DNA of 64,000 nucleotides from Ensifer sp. IC4062 (GCF_020193575.1 NZ_JADYVD010000033.1:26417-90416); one strand, 5' to 3'; positions 8,775-18,520 are shown, counted from the stretch's first letter. Numbers and translations are program-made. Notes: generated from the sequence alone by a model not told the origin.

Positions 8775-10454
8775 TCAGAACAGCCCCTCGATCAGCCCCT
8801 CTTCATTGAGCCGTATCCTCTCCGAGGACGGGGCCTTCGGCAGCCCGGGCATCGTCATGATCTCGCCGGTGATCACGACGATGAAGCCGGCGCCGGCCGC
8901 AAGCCGCACCTCGCGGATCGGCACGGTGTGGCCGCTCGGCGCGCCGCGCAGGTTCGGGTCCGTCGAGAAGGAATATTGGGTCTTCGCCATGCAGATCGGC
9001 AGGTGGCCGTAGCCCTGGTCCTCCCAGGTCCGAAGCTGTTCTCGCACCAGCTTGTCGGCAATGACCTCGCTCGCGTGGTAGATGTCCTTGGCGATCGTCT
9101 CGATCTTCTGGAAGAGCGGCATGTCGTCCGGGTAAAGCGGTGAGAACTGCGAGTGGCCCGCATTCGCGAGGTCCACGACCTTGTGCGCGAGTTCCTCGAT
9201 TCCTGCCGAACCCTCGGCCCAATGCTTACAGAGAACGGCTTCGGAACCGAGCGTCCTGACATAGTCCTTGATCGCCTGGATTTCGGCCTCGGTGTCGGAG
9301 GTGAAGTGGTTAATCGCAACGAGCACCGGAACGCCGAACTTCTTTACGTTCTGCACATGCCGCCCGAGATTGGCGCAACCCCTCTTGAGCGCTTCGATAT
9401 TCTCTCGGCCCAGGTCCTCTTTCTTCACGCCGCCATTCATCTTGACCGCCCGGACGGTCGCGACCACGACTGCGGCGTCCGGCTTAAGGCCGGCCTTGCG
9501 GCATTTTATATCGAAGAATTTTTCGGCCCCGAGATCGGCACCGAAGCCGGCCTCGGTAACGACGTAGTCGGCGAGCTTCAGCGCCGTTGCCGTGGCGACG
9601 ACCGAATTGCAGCCATGGGCGATATTGGCAAAGGGGCCGCCATGGACGAAGGCCGGGTTGTTCTCGAGCGTCTGCACCAAGTTCGGCTGCATCGCGTCCT
9701 TGAGCAGTACCGCCATCGCCCCGTCGGCCCTGATGTCGCGGGCGTAGACCGGGCTCTTGTCGCGGCGGTAGCCGATGATGATGCTGCCGAGCCGCTTTTC
9801 GAGATCCTTGATGTCCATCGCAAGGCAGAGGATCGCCATGACTTCCGAGGCGACAGTGATGTCGAAGCCGGTCTCGCGCGGGTAGCCGTTGGCGACGCCG
9901 CCGAGCGAACCGACGATCTGGCGCAGCGCCCGGTCGTTCATGTCCATCACGCGACGCCACGCGATGCGGCGAATGTCGATCGCCTGCTCGTTGCCCCAAT
10001 AGATGTGGTTGTCGATCAGCGCCGCGAGCAGGTTGTGCGCCGCCGTGATGGCATGAAAATCGCCGGTAAAGTGAAGGTTGATGTCCTCCATCGGCACGAC
10101 CTGGGCGTAGCCGCCGCCGGCCGCACCGCCCTTGCTGCCGAAGCAGGGGCCGAGCGATGCTTCACGGATACAGACGATCGTCTTCTTTCCGATGCGGTTG
10201 AGGCCGTCGCCGAGGCCGACGGTGGTCGTCGTCTTGCCTTCGCCGGCCGGCGTGGGATTGATCGCCGTCACCAGGATGAGCCGGCCGTTTCCGTTGTTCC
10301 GCTGCGCGGCGATGAATTCAGCGCTGACCTTGGCCTTATCGTGGCCGTAGGGTAGCAGGTGTTCCGACGGAATGCCGAGCTTTGCGCCGATCTCCTGTAT
10401 CGGCTTCTTCTTTGCGGCGCGCGCGATCTCGATATCGGATTTGACCTCCGGCAT
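8775..10454 (-). CDS. fhs: formate--tetrahydrofolate ligase
   Basis: ATP-dependent ligation of formate to tetrahydrofolate, giving 10-formyl-THF for one-carbon metabolism. The 559 residues match the usual length of the bacterial enzyme. The nucleotide-binding loop [16 protein letters not shown] lies at about residues 67-81. Further family blocks are [44 protein letters not shown], and [16 protein letters not shown]. The ATG is preceded by GGGGGAG. The gene stands alone; in rhizobia this enzyme may recycle formate from demethylation of betaines and related compounds, which is inference here. Confidence 0.97.
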   Translation of the reverse strand: MPEVKSDIEIARAAKKKPIQEIGAKLGIPSEHLLPYGHDKAKVSAEFIAAQRNNGNGRLILVTAINPTPAGEGKTTTTVGLGDGLNRIGKKTIVCIREASLGPCFGSKGGAAGGGYAQVVPMEDINLHFTGDFHAITAAHNLLAALIDNHIYWGNEQAIDIRRIAWRRVMDMNDRALRQIVGSLGGVANGYPRETGFDITVASEVMAILCLAMDIKDLEKRLGSIIIGYRRDKSPVYARDIRADGAMAVLLKDAMQPNLVQTLENNPAFVHGGPFANIAHGCNSVVATATALKLADYVVTEAGFGADLGAEKFFDIKCRKAGLKPDAAVVVATVRAVKMNGGVKKEDLGRENIEALKRGCANLGRHVQNVKKFGVPVLVAINHFTSDTEAEIQAIKDYVRTLGSEAVLCKHWAEGSAGIEELAHKVVDLANAGHSQFSPLYPDDMPLFQKIETIAKDIYHASEVIADKLVREQLRTWEDQGYGHLPICMAKTQYSFSTDPNLRGAPSGHTVPIREVRLAAGAGFIVVITGEIMTMPGLPKAPSSERIRLNEEGLIEGLF

Positions 10455-10546
10455 GGCTGCTCCCCCTTTTATGGCACGCCCAATCCGCCTCCTCCGCGAA
10501 AATGGGCAGGCTTCGTTTCTTCGTGCTTACGCTTGCACGCCGCGCA

Positions 10547-11773
10547 TCATCGAGCAAGGATATCGCGCATTTCCACCAGGTTGGACCGGACGCGAAGGAT
10601 GTAGAAGCCCATCGTCGCCAGATGCGTCGGCATGATCCAGCCATCCTCGCGGCCGTTCGAGATGATGAGCGGCTGGATGTTCAAGGCGCCGCGCAACTGC
10701 CGGATCGTCTCCGTCCAGATCGGCGTCAGACCGCGCTGCGCCACCACATTCTCGAAGTCGGCACCGGCCGCCGAAAGAATGCCGTAGTAGCCATAAAGCT
10801 GGCCGAAGGCGAACCAGAAGCGGTCGTCGGCACGCGTGTCGAACCAGCCGCCGTTGTGGAATTCGGAGCGTTCGCGGATGATCGCCGAGGTGTTGCCGAG
10901 GTCGTTGGCGATGCGGTCGAGGAACTCAACCATGTTGTCGGACCGCCCGTCGAAGATAGCCTCGCACCTGCCGAGCGAGACATTGAACTTCCTGAAATCG
11001 CGCATCGCCGCACGATAGAAGCTCGGCGTCGGTGTCTTGGGTCCGAACGGGTTGACGCCGAAATACCAGGTCTCCTCGTCGAACTGGATGTTCCCGCGCG
11101 CGCTCTGCAGGTCGTTGTTGATGCCCGACGTGCCGCGGACGCGTCCAAGCGAATCCACGAGCTCGACCGAAGTGCGTCGTACCGCCTGGTTGATGCCGCG
11201 CTGGAATGACGCCTTGTTGTCGAGCCAGGGCGTGTCGTCCCAGTCGAGCCCGAAAAGGCCGAGCTTGTAGAGCAGCATCGAGGATATCCAGGAATTCTGG
11301 TTGACGTTGAAGTCGATGAGATCGGCCGCAACGTCGACGATGGCCGAGGTCTGGCAAACCGTTCCCGCCGGCAGCTGCGCCACGGCCAGCGCCTCGGTCG
11401 TGTTGGCCTCGCCCGATGGACCGGTGGCGGCAGCCTGTGCGCCGGCGGCCCCTGCATTTGGCTGCCCCGGCGTTGTTGCGCCGGGACCGCTTACCGGCGA
11501 CCCAGCCGGCACCTTGCGATCGGCAAGCTTATAACGATCGACATAGTCCGGATCGAAGTTGGTCCAGGCCTGTGTCTGCCAGATGAAGTAGCCGTAGAAG
11601 AGGATAAGACCCAGCAGAACGAGGCCGATCGGGCCTTTGATAATCCAGCTTCTTGCCCGATACCAATTGCCGAGTGCAACGAAGGGCCAGAGGAGCCAGG
11701 CAACCGCGAGACCGATGCCACGGCCGATCGCCGTGAAAACCCGCTGGAAGAACGCAACGATCGGATCGAACAT
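10547..11773 (-). CDS. DUF2333-like single-pass inner-membrane protein
   Basis: Last gene of a five-gene operon. The 408-residue protein has an amphipathic N terminus, a single membrane segment (GPIGLVLLGLILFYGYFIW, about residues 49-67), a low-complexity Pro/Gly/Ala linker (about 95-130) and a large, probably periplasmic domain. Blocks such as QNSWISSMLLYKLGLFGLDWDDTPWLDNKASFQRGINQ fit my memory of the DUF2333 family, which has no assigned function. It starts three bases after the stop of the upstream gene, with GAGGAATAGG as ribosome-binding site, so the pair is translationally linked. Confidence 0.7.
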   Translation of the reverse strand: MFDPIVAFFQRVFTAIGRGIGLAVAWLLWPFVALGNWYRARSWIIKGPIGLVLLGLILFYGYFIWQTQAWTNFDPDYVDRYKLADRKVPAGSPVSGPGATTPGQPNAGAAGAQAAATGPSGEANTTEALAVAQLPAGTVCQTSAIVDVAADLIDFNVNQNSWISSMLLYKLGLFGLDWDDTPWLDNKASFQRGINQAVRRTSVELVDSLGRVRGTSGINNDLQSARGNIQFDEETWYFGVNPFGPKTPTPSFYRAAMRDFRKFNVSLGRCEAIFDGRSDNMVEFLDRIANDLGNTSAIIRERSEFHNGGWFDTRADDRFWFAFGQLYGYYGILSAAGADFENVVAQRGLTPIWTETIRQLRGALNIQPLIISNGREDGWIMPTHLATMGFYILRVRSNLVEMRDILAR

Positions 11774-11776
11774 TTC

Positions 11777-13066
11777 CTATTCCTCTTTGAGACCGTAAAG
11801 CTTGTGGCGGAAAGCGGCCTTGTCCTTGAGATACGTGCTGGTCAATATCGCGACAACGTATTCCCGGAACTTTTCGCCGTAGTGCTCGTAGGCGCTATAG
11901 AATCCCTGCTTGTCGAACACGAAGCGGGAGACGAAATCGCGGGGGACGAGCTGTGAGATCAGACGGTTCACCAGCCATTGATCGGGATGCATCGGTGCCG
12001 CGCGCACGAGCAGGAAACGATGTTCCGGCGGGACCTCCGCCATGGTGATCGTGCCCGTTGCCGCGATCGTCCGGGCCATTTCCTGAAGAAAGGGGTAGGT
12101 TCCGTCGCGCGATACAAGCGCCGCGTTGCGGTGGATCCAGGTCTGCAGCCAGATCCGGTCGGCATTCATGAGATCGGCTGTCGGGTCGGCAGCGTTGATC
12201 AGCCCGCGAATGATCATCTCCGCCCGGTGCTGGAACAGCCCGGATTCCTGCACCCAGGAGGCCTGCGGCAGTTGCAGCCGGTTGGTACGGGCGAGAAATT
12301 CGTAGATGCGGGCGTGATCGTTGATGGCGATGTAGCTGACCTGCCATGGCCGCGACCGCCTGAACCCGGGCACTAAGGGATCGCAGATCACCGTCGTCGT
12401 CTTCTGGTCTAGGAAAACATAGACGCCGCCGAAGTGATTGGCCCAGAAGGCTTCATGGCGAAAAACGAGTTCGTTTGGCACCAGAGCGTTCTGTCGGATG
12501 TCGCCGGTCACTTTTGCCAGTTCCACCATCCGGTTCAGCATGGCGTCGTCGGCCCAGGCGGTCGGTACCTTCTTCAACCGGTCCACCAGCTCTCTGAGCT
12601 CGGTTGCCTTGCCGAGCATGTCCTCCGCGGAAAGGACCCGGAAGCGAACCTCGTTGATCGACAGGAGGTCGTCGATGTCCTCAATCACGGAAACCGAGTC
12701 CTCGATCTCGCCGTAGAGCGCATCCTTGATGGTCACCGCGTTGATCGCCCGGCTGTTGGCGTTGAAGAATTCATGCATCAGCGCCGCGGTGTTGGAAAAA
12801 CTCGTATGGACGACGGGAAGGTCCGCCTGAGCCGGCGTCAGAATGATGAAACGCCGATTGACCCGGTTCGGGTCGAGATAATCGCGGTCCCCCAGTTCGT
12901 CGGCGATCTCCGGCGAGAAACCGGTCATGTCGATGCTGAAGTGATCGAGCGCGGTTGGCTTCAATCCGAGGCCTGCCAGCGCCTTGTTGTAACGCGCGAC
13001 GAGATGCGGCTCCGATATGTCAAGTAACCGACCGCAGATCAACTCGGCTTCGAGGAGGCGTTTCAT
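11777..13066 (-). CDS. DUF6638-like cytoplasmic protein of the AAA operon
   Basis: Fourth gene of the operon. The 429-residue protein has no signal peptide or membrane helix and contains helical, acidic regions. Distinct blocks are HFSIDMTGFSPEIADELGD, SFSNTAALMHEFFNANSRAINAVTIKDALYGEIEDS, RHEAFWANHFGGVYVFLD and QDLVPRDFVSRF-like text near the C terminus. I associate it with DUF6638, an uncharacterised alphaproteobacterial family, with moderate certainty. GAGGAG lies about nine bases before the ATG. Its only visible clue is invariable company with the ATPase gene in this operon. Confidence 0.6.
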   Translation of the reverse strand: MKRLLEAELICGRLLDISEPHLVARYNKALAGLGLKPTALDHFSIDMTGFSPEIADELGDRDYLDPNRVNRRFIILTPAQADLPVVHTSFSNTAALMHEFFNANSRAINAVTIKDALYGEIEDSVSVIEDIDDLLSINEVRFRVLSAEDMLGKATELRELVDRLKKVPTAWADDAMLNRMVELAKVTGDIRQNALVPNELVFRHEAFWANHFGGVYVFLDQKTTTVICDPLVPGFRRSRPWQVSYIAINDHARIYEFLARTNRLQLPQASWVQESGLFQHRAEMIIRGLINAADPTADLMNADRIWLQTWIHRNAALVSRDGTYPFLQEMARTIAATGTITMAEVPPEHRFLLVRAAPMHPDQWLVNRLISQLVPRDFVSRFVFDKQGFYSAYEHYGEKFREYVVAILTSTYLKDKAAFRHKLYGLKEE

Positions 13067-13115
13067 GCGGAAATGCTCCTCGCCGTGGCAACTGAGCGTT
13101 CGGGATCCTCTTCGC

Positions 13116-15032
13116 TCATGCCTGCCACCTGCCCTCGCGCTTCATGGTCTCGATTTCGCGGATCGCCTTTTCGCGCTGGCGTTCGCGCCGGATGATGTCG
13201 CCGACGGCGGCATCGTCCGACTTGTCGGTGTAGCGGAACTCGCTGTCGGCGTAGCGGTTGATTTCCTGCAGCACCATCTCGATCGTGATCGGGCCGCGCA
13301 ACTCCTCGATCATCGCCTTCTTCTCGTCGTAGGACTTGTGCATGAAGGCGGCGGCATCCTTGAACCAGTCGTCCGGGAGCTCGACGTCCATCGCCCGCAT
13401 CTTGATCGCATCGGTGATGTTCCTGATCGCGCGGCCGGTAAAGCGCGGCTCGGCCTCCTTGATCATGTGCAGATAGGCGCCGACGTCGGCGAGCGTGGCA
13501 ATCTTGCCCCTTTCCTTCTCATAACGCTCCCAAACGGTAGCAAGCCCCTCTTCCTGCGGCCGCGAATGGGCCGCATAGGACTGCGAGACCGCGCGCTTGA
13601 TCTCCTGACCTGCGTAAAGATCATGCTCACCAAGCGGAATCTTGTGGTTCTTGCCGACAAGCAGCGCGAAAATATCGATATAGTCGTCCTCTGTCTGAGG
13701 CCCGTCGACGAGCCAGCGCGCGCCCGCGCGTTGACGCAGCGCGTCATCGACGTTCTCCGGGTAGTTCGAGAACATGCCGAAGGTGCAGTTGCCGCGCACC
13801 ACGGTAGAAGCACCGGCAAAACTCTCCATCAGCACCGCCGTCACCTCATGCTGGCCGGCCGAAGCGCGATCGTCGGAACGCCTCGCCGCCACCTGATCGA
13901 CATCGTCGATCGTGCCGAAGCCGATCGCCCGAGGATTGGTGACGTTGTTGACGAATTCCTTGCAGTTCTGGCCAGACTTGCCCTGGTAGGAGGAAATCTG
14001 GTCGACGCCGAAATTCTCGTAATGGAAAGCGTAGCCGGCAACGCCGCAGTAATCGTGGAGCATCCCGGCCAGCATCTGAATGAGAATGGTCTTGCCAGTG
14101 CCCGGCATGCCGTCGCCGATGAAGGTGAAGAGAAAGCCGCCAAGTTCGACGAAGGGATTCATCTGCCGGTCGAAGTCGTAGGCCATCAGCATCTTGGCAA
14201 GCTTCAGCGCCTGGTACTTCGCAATGTGGTTGCCGATGATTTCCTCGGGTTTCTTGAAGGTCATCACCAGCGGCTTGCGCTTCTGCCCCGGCGCAATGTC
14301 GAAACCGTTCAGATTGAAGTCGTCCTGGTCGAGCCGGATATGGACGTTTTCGAAGCTCTGGAGGCCGGTGAACCGCGCTTTGCGGGCGATCAGGCCTTCG
14401 ATCGCGACGCGTGAAAAGGCGCGCGTGCGGGCCGTCAGTGCAAGATCATCCGGCGCACCGGCAATGCTGCGGTCGAGCGCAGCGACCATGCTCTTCAGTG
14501 TATCTTGGGGCGTATCAAAGAGAGAGTCCGGCTCTGCGGCATCCTCGACCGGTTCGCCTTCGCCCTGCAGGGTCGCACCCAAATAGGCAGCGAGCGTAAA
14601 CGCGGCGACATAGGCGGCGGCCGAAAGCAGCGTCTTGAAATGGCCCGCCTCTTCGCCGCCGAGCGGCGCTGTGGCGTTGCGCGCCTGCAATTGCTCGAGA
14701 TTTGTCTGCCGCGCAAAGACGTCGGCGACGGCAAGCGCCACCTGAATGCCGCGGCGCGTACGGTAGAGGACGGCATGCTGGGCCGGCGACAACAGCGGAT
14801 CGGCGCCGCGCACCGACTGGATCGTACGTTGAAGCTCAACCTCTCGCGTGCGGCGCTGGCCGGCGGTCGAAACGGTCGAGACAAAGCGACGGCCGGTGCC
14901 CGCGAGCGGCGTCCCCGCTGATGCGTCGTCCCGTTCGAGGATGACTAGCTTGGTGACAAGGCTCTGGGCTATCGCCTGATGCTTGGCGATCTCGTCCTCG
15001 TGCAGCGTCGTCAGGCCGGTATTCAGCGTCAT
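13116..15032 (-). CDS. AAA-family ATPase with predicted N-terminal membrane segment
   Basis: Third gene of the operon, 638 residues. The AAA core carries Walker A GMPGTGKT (about residues 309-316), a Walker-B-like GFGTIDDVDQ about 60 residues on, and a sensor/arginine region FSNYPENVDDALRQRAGAR. Before the core is a helical region with a hydrophobic stretch (LLSAAAYVAAFTLAAYLGATL, about 136-156) that could anchor it in the membrane. The C terminus is a charged, probably coiled helix. The ATG lies two bases after the upstream stop, with GAGG before it; an upstream in-frame TTG overlaps that stop. The substrate is unknown. Confidence 0.8.
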   Translation of the reverse strand: MTLNTGLTTLHEDEIAKHQAIAQSLVTKLVILERDDASAGTPLAGTGRRFVSTVSTAGQRRTREVELQRTIQSVRGADPLLSPAQHAVLYRTRRGIQVALAVADVFARQTNLEQLQARNATAPLGGEEAGHFKTLLSAAAYVAAFTLAAYLGATLQGEGEPVEDAAEPDSLFDTPQDTLKSMVAALDRSIAGAPDDLALTARTRAFSRVAIEGLIARKARFTGLQSFENVHIRLDQDDFNLNGFDIAPGQKRKPLVMTFKKPEEIIGNHIAKYQALKLAKMLMAYDFDRQMNPFVELGGFLFTFIGDGMPGTGKTILIQMLAGMLHDYCGVAGYAFHYENFGVDQISSYQGKSGQNCKEFVNNVTNPRAIGFGTIDDVDQVAARRSDDRASAGQHEVTAVLMESFAGASTVVRGNCTFGMFSNYPENVDDALRQRAGARWLVDGPQTEDDYIDIFALLVGKNHKIPLGEHDLYAGQEIKRAVSQSYAAHSRPQEEGLATVWERYEKERGKIATLADVGAYLHMIKEAEPRFTGRAIRNITDAIKMRAMDVELPDDWFKDAAAFMHKSYDEKKAMIEELRGPITIEMVLQEINRYADSEFRYTDKSDDAAVGDIIRRERQREKAIREIETMKREGRWQA

Positions 15033-15034
15033 GG

Positions 15035-16183
15035 TCAAACCTCGCTCACCACCTGGTTGCCGGAAATCACGTGCACCTTGTAGTCTCCGAAGACCTCACG
15101 CGCCTCGCCCTCGGCGTAAAGCGCCTGATAGGCGTCGTGCGGCACGAGTGCGTGCTTTTCATAGGAGCTGACGCCCATCCGGGCAGCCTCAAGGTTGTCT
15201 GTGTCTATGTGGAATTCCTCCTGCGCTGGAGTCGAGGACCAGAAGCCGCGCTCCGCAGGACGTTCGGCCTTGGAGAAGACCTCCTGCACCGTCCAGGTCA
15301 AAAGCCAGGCATTCTCGGCCTTGCGCACCTTCGAGAGGATATCGTTGATCCTGGCGTTGTTCTCGGTGATCCCGGCCGAATAGAACGGGCCGAGCACAAT
15401 GCGCCGAAGCTGTTTCGGGTGAAGTTCCGGAAAATCCTTGTCGAGATTGGTCGCGATCGTCACCGGCGTCAGCGAATAGGCGCTGTTCTTCGAGGCGAAG
15501 TCATCGAAGCGGCTAGCGAGGTCAGGGTTGAGAAGGCCGCCGACCGGCAGCGGAATCTCGACATCCGGATTGAGCTTGCCGTCACGGGTGACCAGCATCT
15601 CGACGATGTTTTCCGATGAATCCTCGATCGTCGCCATGTAGACCATGGGGAGTGTCTGGGTACCATCGAACGCGCCCCAGGAGACGACGTAATAGGGCCG
15701 CATCGTCTTCGTGTTGACGGCGACCCGGATCGTCTCCGGCAGGATGAAGGGCGAGAAGATTTCGCCCTTGCCGATCTGCTCGAGATAGAGTCTTTCCGCC
15801 ATGCGGGCTTGCAGCGCCTCGGGAAAGGCCTTCTGCCTGAGGATGAAGTCGGCCATTTCCTCGCGCAGCGCATCGGCAGGAGGAACGCTCGCCAGACGCT
15901 TTTCCGCACTCTGCCGGTCGTTTTCCAACTCGAGAACGTTCTGGAACACCGGGAAGCCGCTTTCGGCGCGCGAAATCCGGAACCGCTCTACGAAGCCGAT
16001 GCGGTTTTCCCAGCACGCGATCGAAGCCTTCAGACGGGCGAGATAGGGAACGACGATCTCCCCGACCACCGTGTCCTGGTAGAGCGGAGAGTTGCGGTCG
16101 CCGAGGAACAGTTCGAGCCCCGCCAGCGCGGACCGGATGGAACTGAAATATTGCCGTACGGCTGCGGATGCGGCGGTGTTCAT
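15035..16183 (-). CDS. uncharacterised 382-residue protein of the AAA operon
   Basis: Second gene of the operon. I do not recognise a named family. The protein is soluble, begins with a helical region (QYFSSIRSALAGLELFLGDRNSPLYQDTVVGEIVVPYLARLKASI) and has a central beta-rich domain with VVSWGAFDGTQTLPMVYMATIEDSSE. The C-terminal part holds LLTWTVQEVFSKAERPAERGFWSSTPAQEEFHIDT and a final tyrosine-containing strand. No catalytic motif is obvious. GAGGGA precedes the ATG. It is two bases from the ATPase gene, so a stable complex with the ATPase is a reasonable inference. Confidence 0.65.
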   Translation of the reverse strand: MNTAASAAVRQYFSSIRSALAGLELFLGDRNSPLYQDTVVGEIVVPYLARLKASIACWENRIGFVERFRISRAESGFPVFQNVLELENDRQSAEKRLASVPPADALREEMADFILRQKAFPEALQARMAERLYLEQIGKGEIFSPFILPETIRVAVNTKTMRPYYVVSWGAFDGTQTLPMVYMATIEDSSENIVEMLVTRDGKLNPDVEIPLPVGGLLNPDLASRFDDFASKNSAYSLTPVTIATNLDKDFPELHPKQLRRIVLGPFYSAGITENNARINDILSKVRKAENAWLLTWTVQEVFSKAERPAERGFWSSTPAQEEFHIDTDNLEAARMGVSSYEKHALVPHDAYQALYAEGEAREVFGDYKVHVISGNQVVSEV

Positions 16184-16244
16184 GCCTAGTCCCTCGGCAG
16201 GCGCCGAAAGGTGGTCGGAAATCTGGTCATTGCCGCCTTGCCGA

Positions 16245-17333
16245 TCACTGCTTCACGTAGTTTGCCGCATTGTGCTTGTCCATCACCGTTTGGAAGCGAC
16301 GGGCGAAGGCGTCGTCGGCAAGCTTCTTACGCCGCTGAATATCCTGCGTCGCGAGCATGTTCTTTTCATGCATTTCGAGCAGGTCGCCGATGTGTCGCTG
16401 CGCCGCCGCGCCGATGCCGGCCATAGTCTCTTCGGCCGCGGTGTCGACCTGGCTGCCAAGCGTGTTGATCTTGTGGGCAACATCCTGCTGCGCTGCCGTC
16501 TTCAATGAGTCCTCCAGCGACTTGTAGAGCACGATGCGCTGTTCGGTATCGATCGTCAGCTTGTTGATCAGCGTATTCTGTGCGGCGATCTGATTGTTGA
16601 GCGAATCGACGAAGGTCTGGAACATCGACGTGTATCGCTCGAGTGTCTGGCTCTCTGCGAGCAGCTCCTGCTCCTTCGCCTGCTTCTCGTTATATTCGGT
16701 CGCGAGCGTCGAGCGCTCGCCCTCCAGTTCCGTTCTCGTCTTCTGGTCGGTCGAGGCCGCGATCCTGTTCTCGATGTCGAGCAACAGGGGATTTAGCTCC
16801 TCGATGCGCTTCTGCGTCTCCTCAAGCGCTGCCATCGTCCCCTTGCGGCGGTCGATCACCTTGATGAGGCTCTGCTCGGAGGTCTTGTAACGCTGGTCGA
16901 GGATCGCTCTCTGGTCCTTGAGGATGCCGACGATGGTGTCGGACTTGACGAGAAGTTCCTGCAGGTTGCCGGCAAGCGACATGTTGCGCACGCGATCGGT
17001 CCGCAGGCGCTGCATCTTCTGCTTAGAGAACATGCCGATGAATTTCTCGTAGCCGGTATAGCTCTTCATGCTTTCGAATTCGGAGCCGAAGACGTTGGTT
17101 GCATCTTCGAGTCCGATGATCAGATCGGCGATATTGGCTTCCATCACCTTCTGCTGCTTGATCACGTCCTGGATGCGGGCGTTCTCGATGTCGAAATTGA
17201 CGTCGCCGAGTTTGGTGTCGGCCTTGGCGAACTGGTCGAGAACAACGCCAGATTGCTCAAGCTTGCCGCGCATCTCCTGGACGACATTCTTCGTCTTTTC
17301 GATTTCCGCGTCAAAATTCTGAAGAGTCGCCAT
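16245..17333 (-). CDS. long coiled-coil protein, first gene of the AAA operon
   Basis: A 362-residue, almost entirely alpha-helical, highly charged protein with heptad-like spacing of hydrophobic residues throughout. It has no cysteines, signal peptide or membrane helix. Segments such as VIKQQKVMEANIADLIIGLEDA and ELLAESQTLERYTSMFQTFVDSLNNQ resemble the general design of TelA-like toxic-anion-resistance proteins, but I cannot claim homology. The start at MATLQNFDAEIEK is chosen for its strong GGGGGGAAGG site rather than the ATG 27 bases upstream. It leads the operon and probably provides a scaffold for the ATPase. Confidence 0.7.
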   Translation of the reverse strand: MATLQNFDAEIEKTKNVVQEMRGKLEQSGVVLDQFAKADTKLGDVNFDIENARIQDVIKQQKVMEANIADLIIGLEDATNVFGSEFESMKSYTGYEKFIGMFSKQKMQRLRTDRVRNMSLAGNLQELLVKSDTIVGILKDQRAILDQRYKTSEQSLIKVIDRRKGTMAALEETQKRIEELNPLLLDIENRIAASTDQKTRTELEGERSTLATEYNEKQAKEQELLAESQTLERYTSMFQTFVDSLNNQIAAQNTLINKLTIDTEQRIVLYKSLEDSLKTAAQQDVAHKINTLGSQVDTAAEETMAGIGAAAQRHIGDLLEMHEKNMLATQDIQRRKKLADDAFARRFQTVMDKHNAANYVKQ

Positions 17334-17571
17334 GCCTTCCCCCCCTTTAATCCGGCCCATTGATCGGGACAGTCACCCGCATCGGCGTGCCGAATTTATT
17401 CAGCCTTCGATTGCAGTTATATAAAGGATGTTTGGTCGGTTAGGACAAGTATAGCACAAGGCTTTTTCACGCGGGTCGTCGAACGGAGGCGAGCAATCGC
17501 GGCAATCGTCTATGTGCAGCCGAAGTGTCGTTGAAACGGGCGATCCCTATCAGCAATTTCTGCAGGCTTCT

Positions 17572-18159
17572 TCAGGCGTCGCGCATCCGGTCTTCCCAGT
17601 GACGACGGCAATAGGAAACGTATTTCTCGTTGCCGCCGACATCCACCTGCGCGCCCTCGCGCACAAGGTTTCCGGCGCCGTCGAGTCGCACGACCATGGT
17701 CGCCTTGCGCCCGCAATGGCAGATCGTCCTGACCTCACGCAGCTCGTCCGCGATCGCGAGCAGCGCCATCGAACCGGGAAAAAGCTTGCCCTGGAAGTCG
17801 GTTCTGAGGCCATAGGCCATCACGGGAATGCCGAGGCGGTCGGCAACGCGCGCAAGCTGCCAGACCTGACCTTCGCCGAGGAATTGCGCCTCGTCCACGA
17901 AGACACAGGCGATATCGCCGGAACCGTCTGCGTTCAGGCGTTCGACAAGGGCGTAGAGATCGTCGTCGCCGCTGAACGGGATCGCGTCCGCTGCCAACCC
18001 GATGCGCGATGAGATGCGGCCGGTTCCGGCGCGGTCGTCGAACGCGGCGATCAGCATGAGGACGCGCATGCCCCGCTCCTGGTAGTTATAGGAGGCCTGC
18101 AGCAACAGCGTGCTCTTGCCGGCATTCATCGTCGCATAGCTGAAATAGAGTTTGGCCAT
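17572..18159 (-). CDS. tdk: thymidine kinase
   Basis: Phosphorylates thymidine to dTMP in pyrimidine salvage. The 195 residues match the bacterial type II enzyme. The P-loop is YATMNAGKSTLLL (about residues 8-20), the catalytic glutamate lies in FVDEAQFLGEGQV, and structural zinc cysteines occur in ICHCGRKAT and in SYCRRHWEDR near the C terminus. The lasso-loop tyrosine region is also present. The start is the ATG at MAKLYFSYA, with GGGG a few bases before; a 16-residue extension looks non-coding. The gene stands apart from choX, divergently, by 361 bases. Confidence 0.93.
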   Translation of the reverse strand: MAKLYFSYATMNAGKSTLLLQASYNYQERGMRVLMLIAAFDDRAGTGRISSRIGLAADAIPFSGDDDLYALVERLNADGSGDIACVFVDEAQFLGEGQVWQLARVADRLGIPVMAYGLRTDFQGKLFPGSMALLAIADELREVRTICHCGRKATMVVRLDGAGNLVREGAQVDVGGNEKYVSYCRRHWEDRMRDA

Positions 18160-18520
18160 ATTCCCCGTCTCCGGACTTCCTACAGCGCCGTGCGTCTTTT
18201 CGGACACATGCAGTAATCCGCTTCATGACGGGGCCGGCGGCCGATGGCCAGAGGGGGTCAGCATGACCCACAGATTTTCCCTTCCGGGCGATTCCCCAGA
18301 ACCACGCCGCTGGCCGAAGCATGACGACAACCCCTGCGCGTCGGCGCAAGCGCGTGACGCAAAATGGCTTCCTTTTCTTGGATATTGCGACATCGGGCGT
18401 CGCTTTGTGTATCCCGTCAATGTATTGACGCAATACACTTCCTTCGACATCAAGGCGCTTGAATTCACGCTCCATTGGTGTTTGGCTAAAACAATAAACA
18501 GAGGCAGGGGAACGACAACG
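18160..18520. other. tdk-choX divergent intergenic region
   Basis: This 361-base stretch separates the divergent starts of tdk and choX. It contains the perfect palindrome at 18421-18437 and no convincing gene. I could not pick a single clear promoter for either gene. Confidence 0.6.
18421..18437. promoter_or_regulatory. palindromic operator candidate upstream of choX
   Basis: TGTATTGACGCAATACA is a perfect 7-bp inverted repeat with a three-base centre, 84 bases before the choX ATG. A TetR-family regulator such as BetI is a candidate since choXWV is choline-inducible in S. meliloti; the protein that binds is not known from the sequence. Confidence 0.5.

Noticed and set aside
9153..10355. 400-codon plus-strand frame
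   Set aside because: Antisense shadow of fhs, with composition typical of the reverse strand.
13017..14414. 465-codon plus-strand frame
   Set aside because: Antisense to the AAA ATPase gene; no domain or ribosome-binding site.
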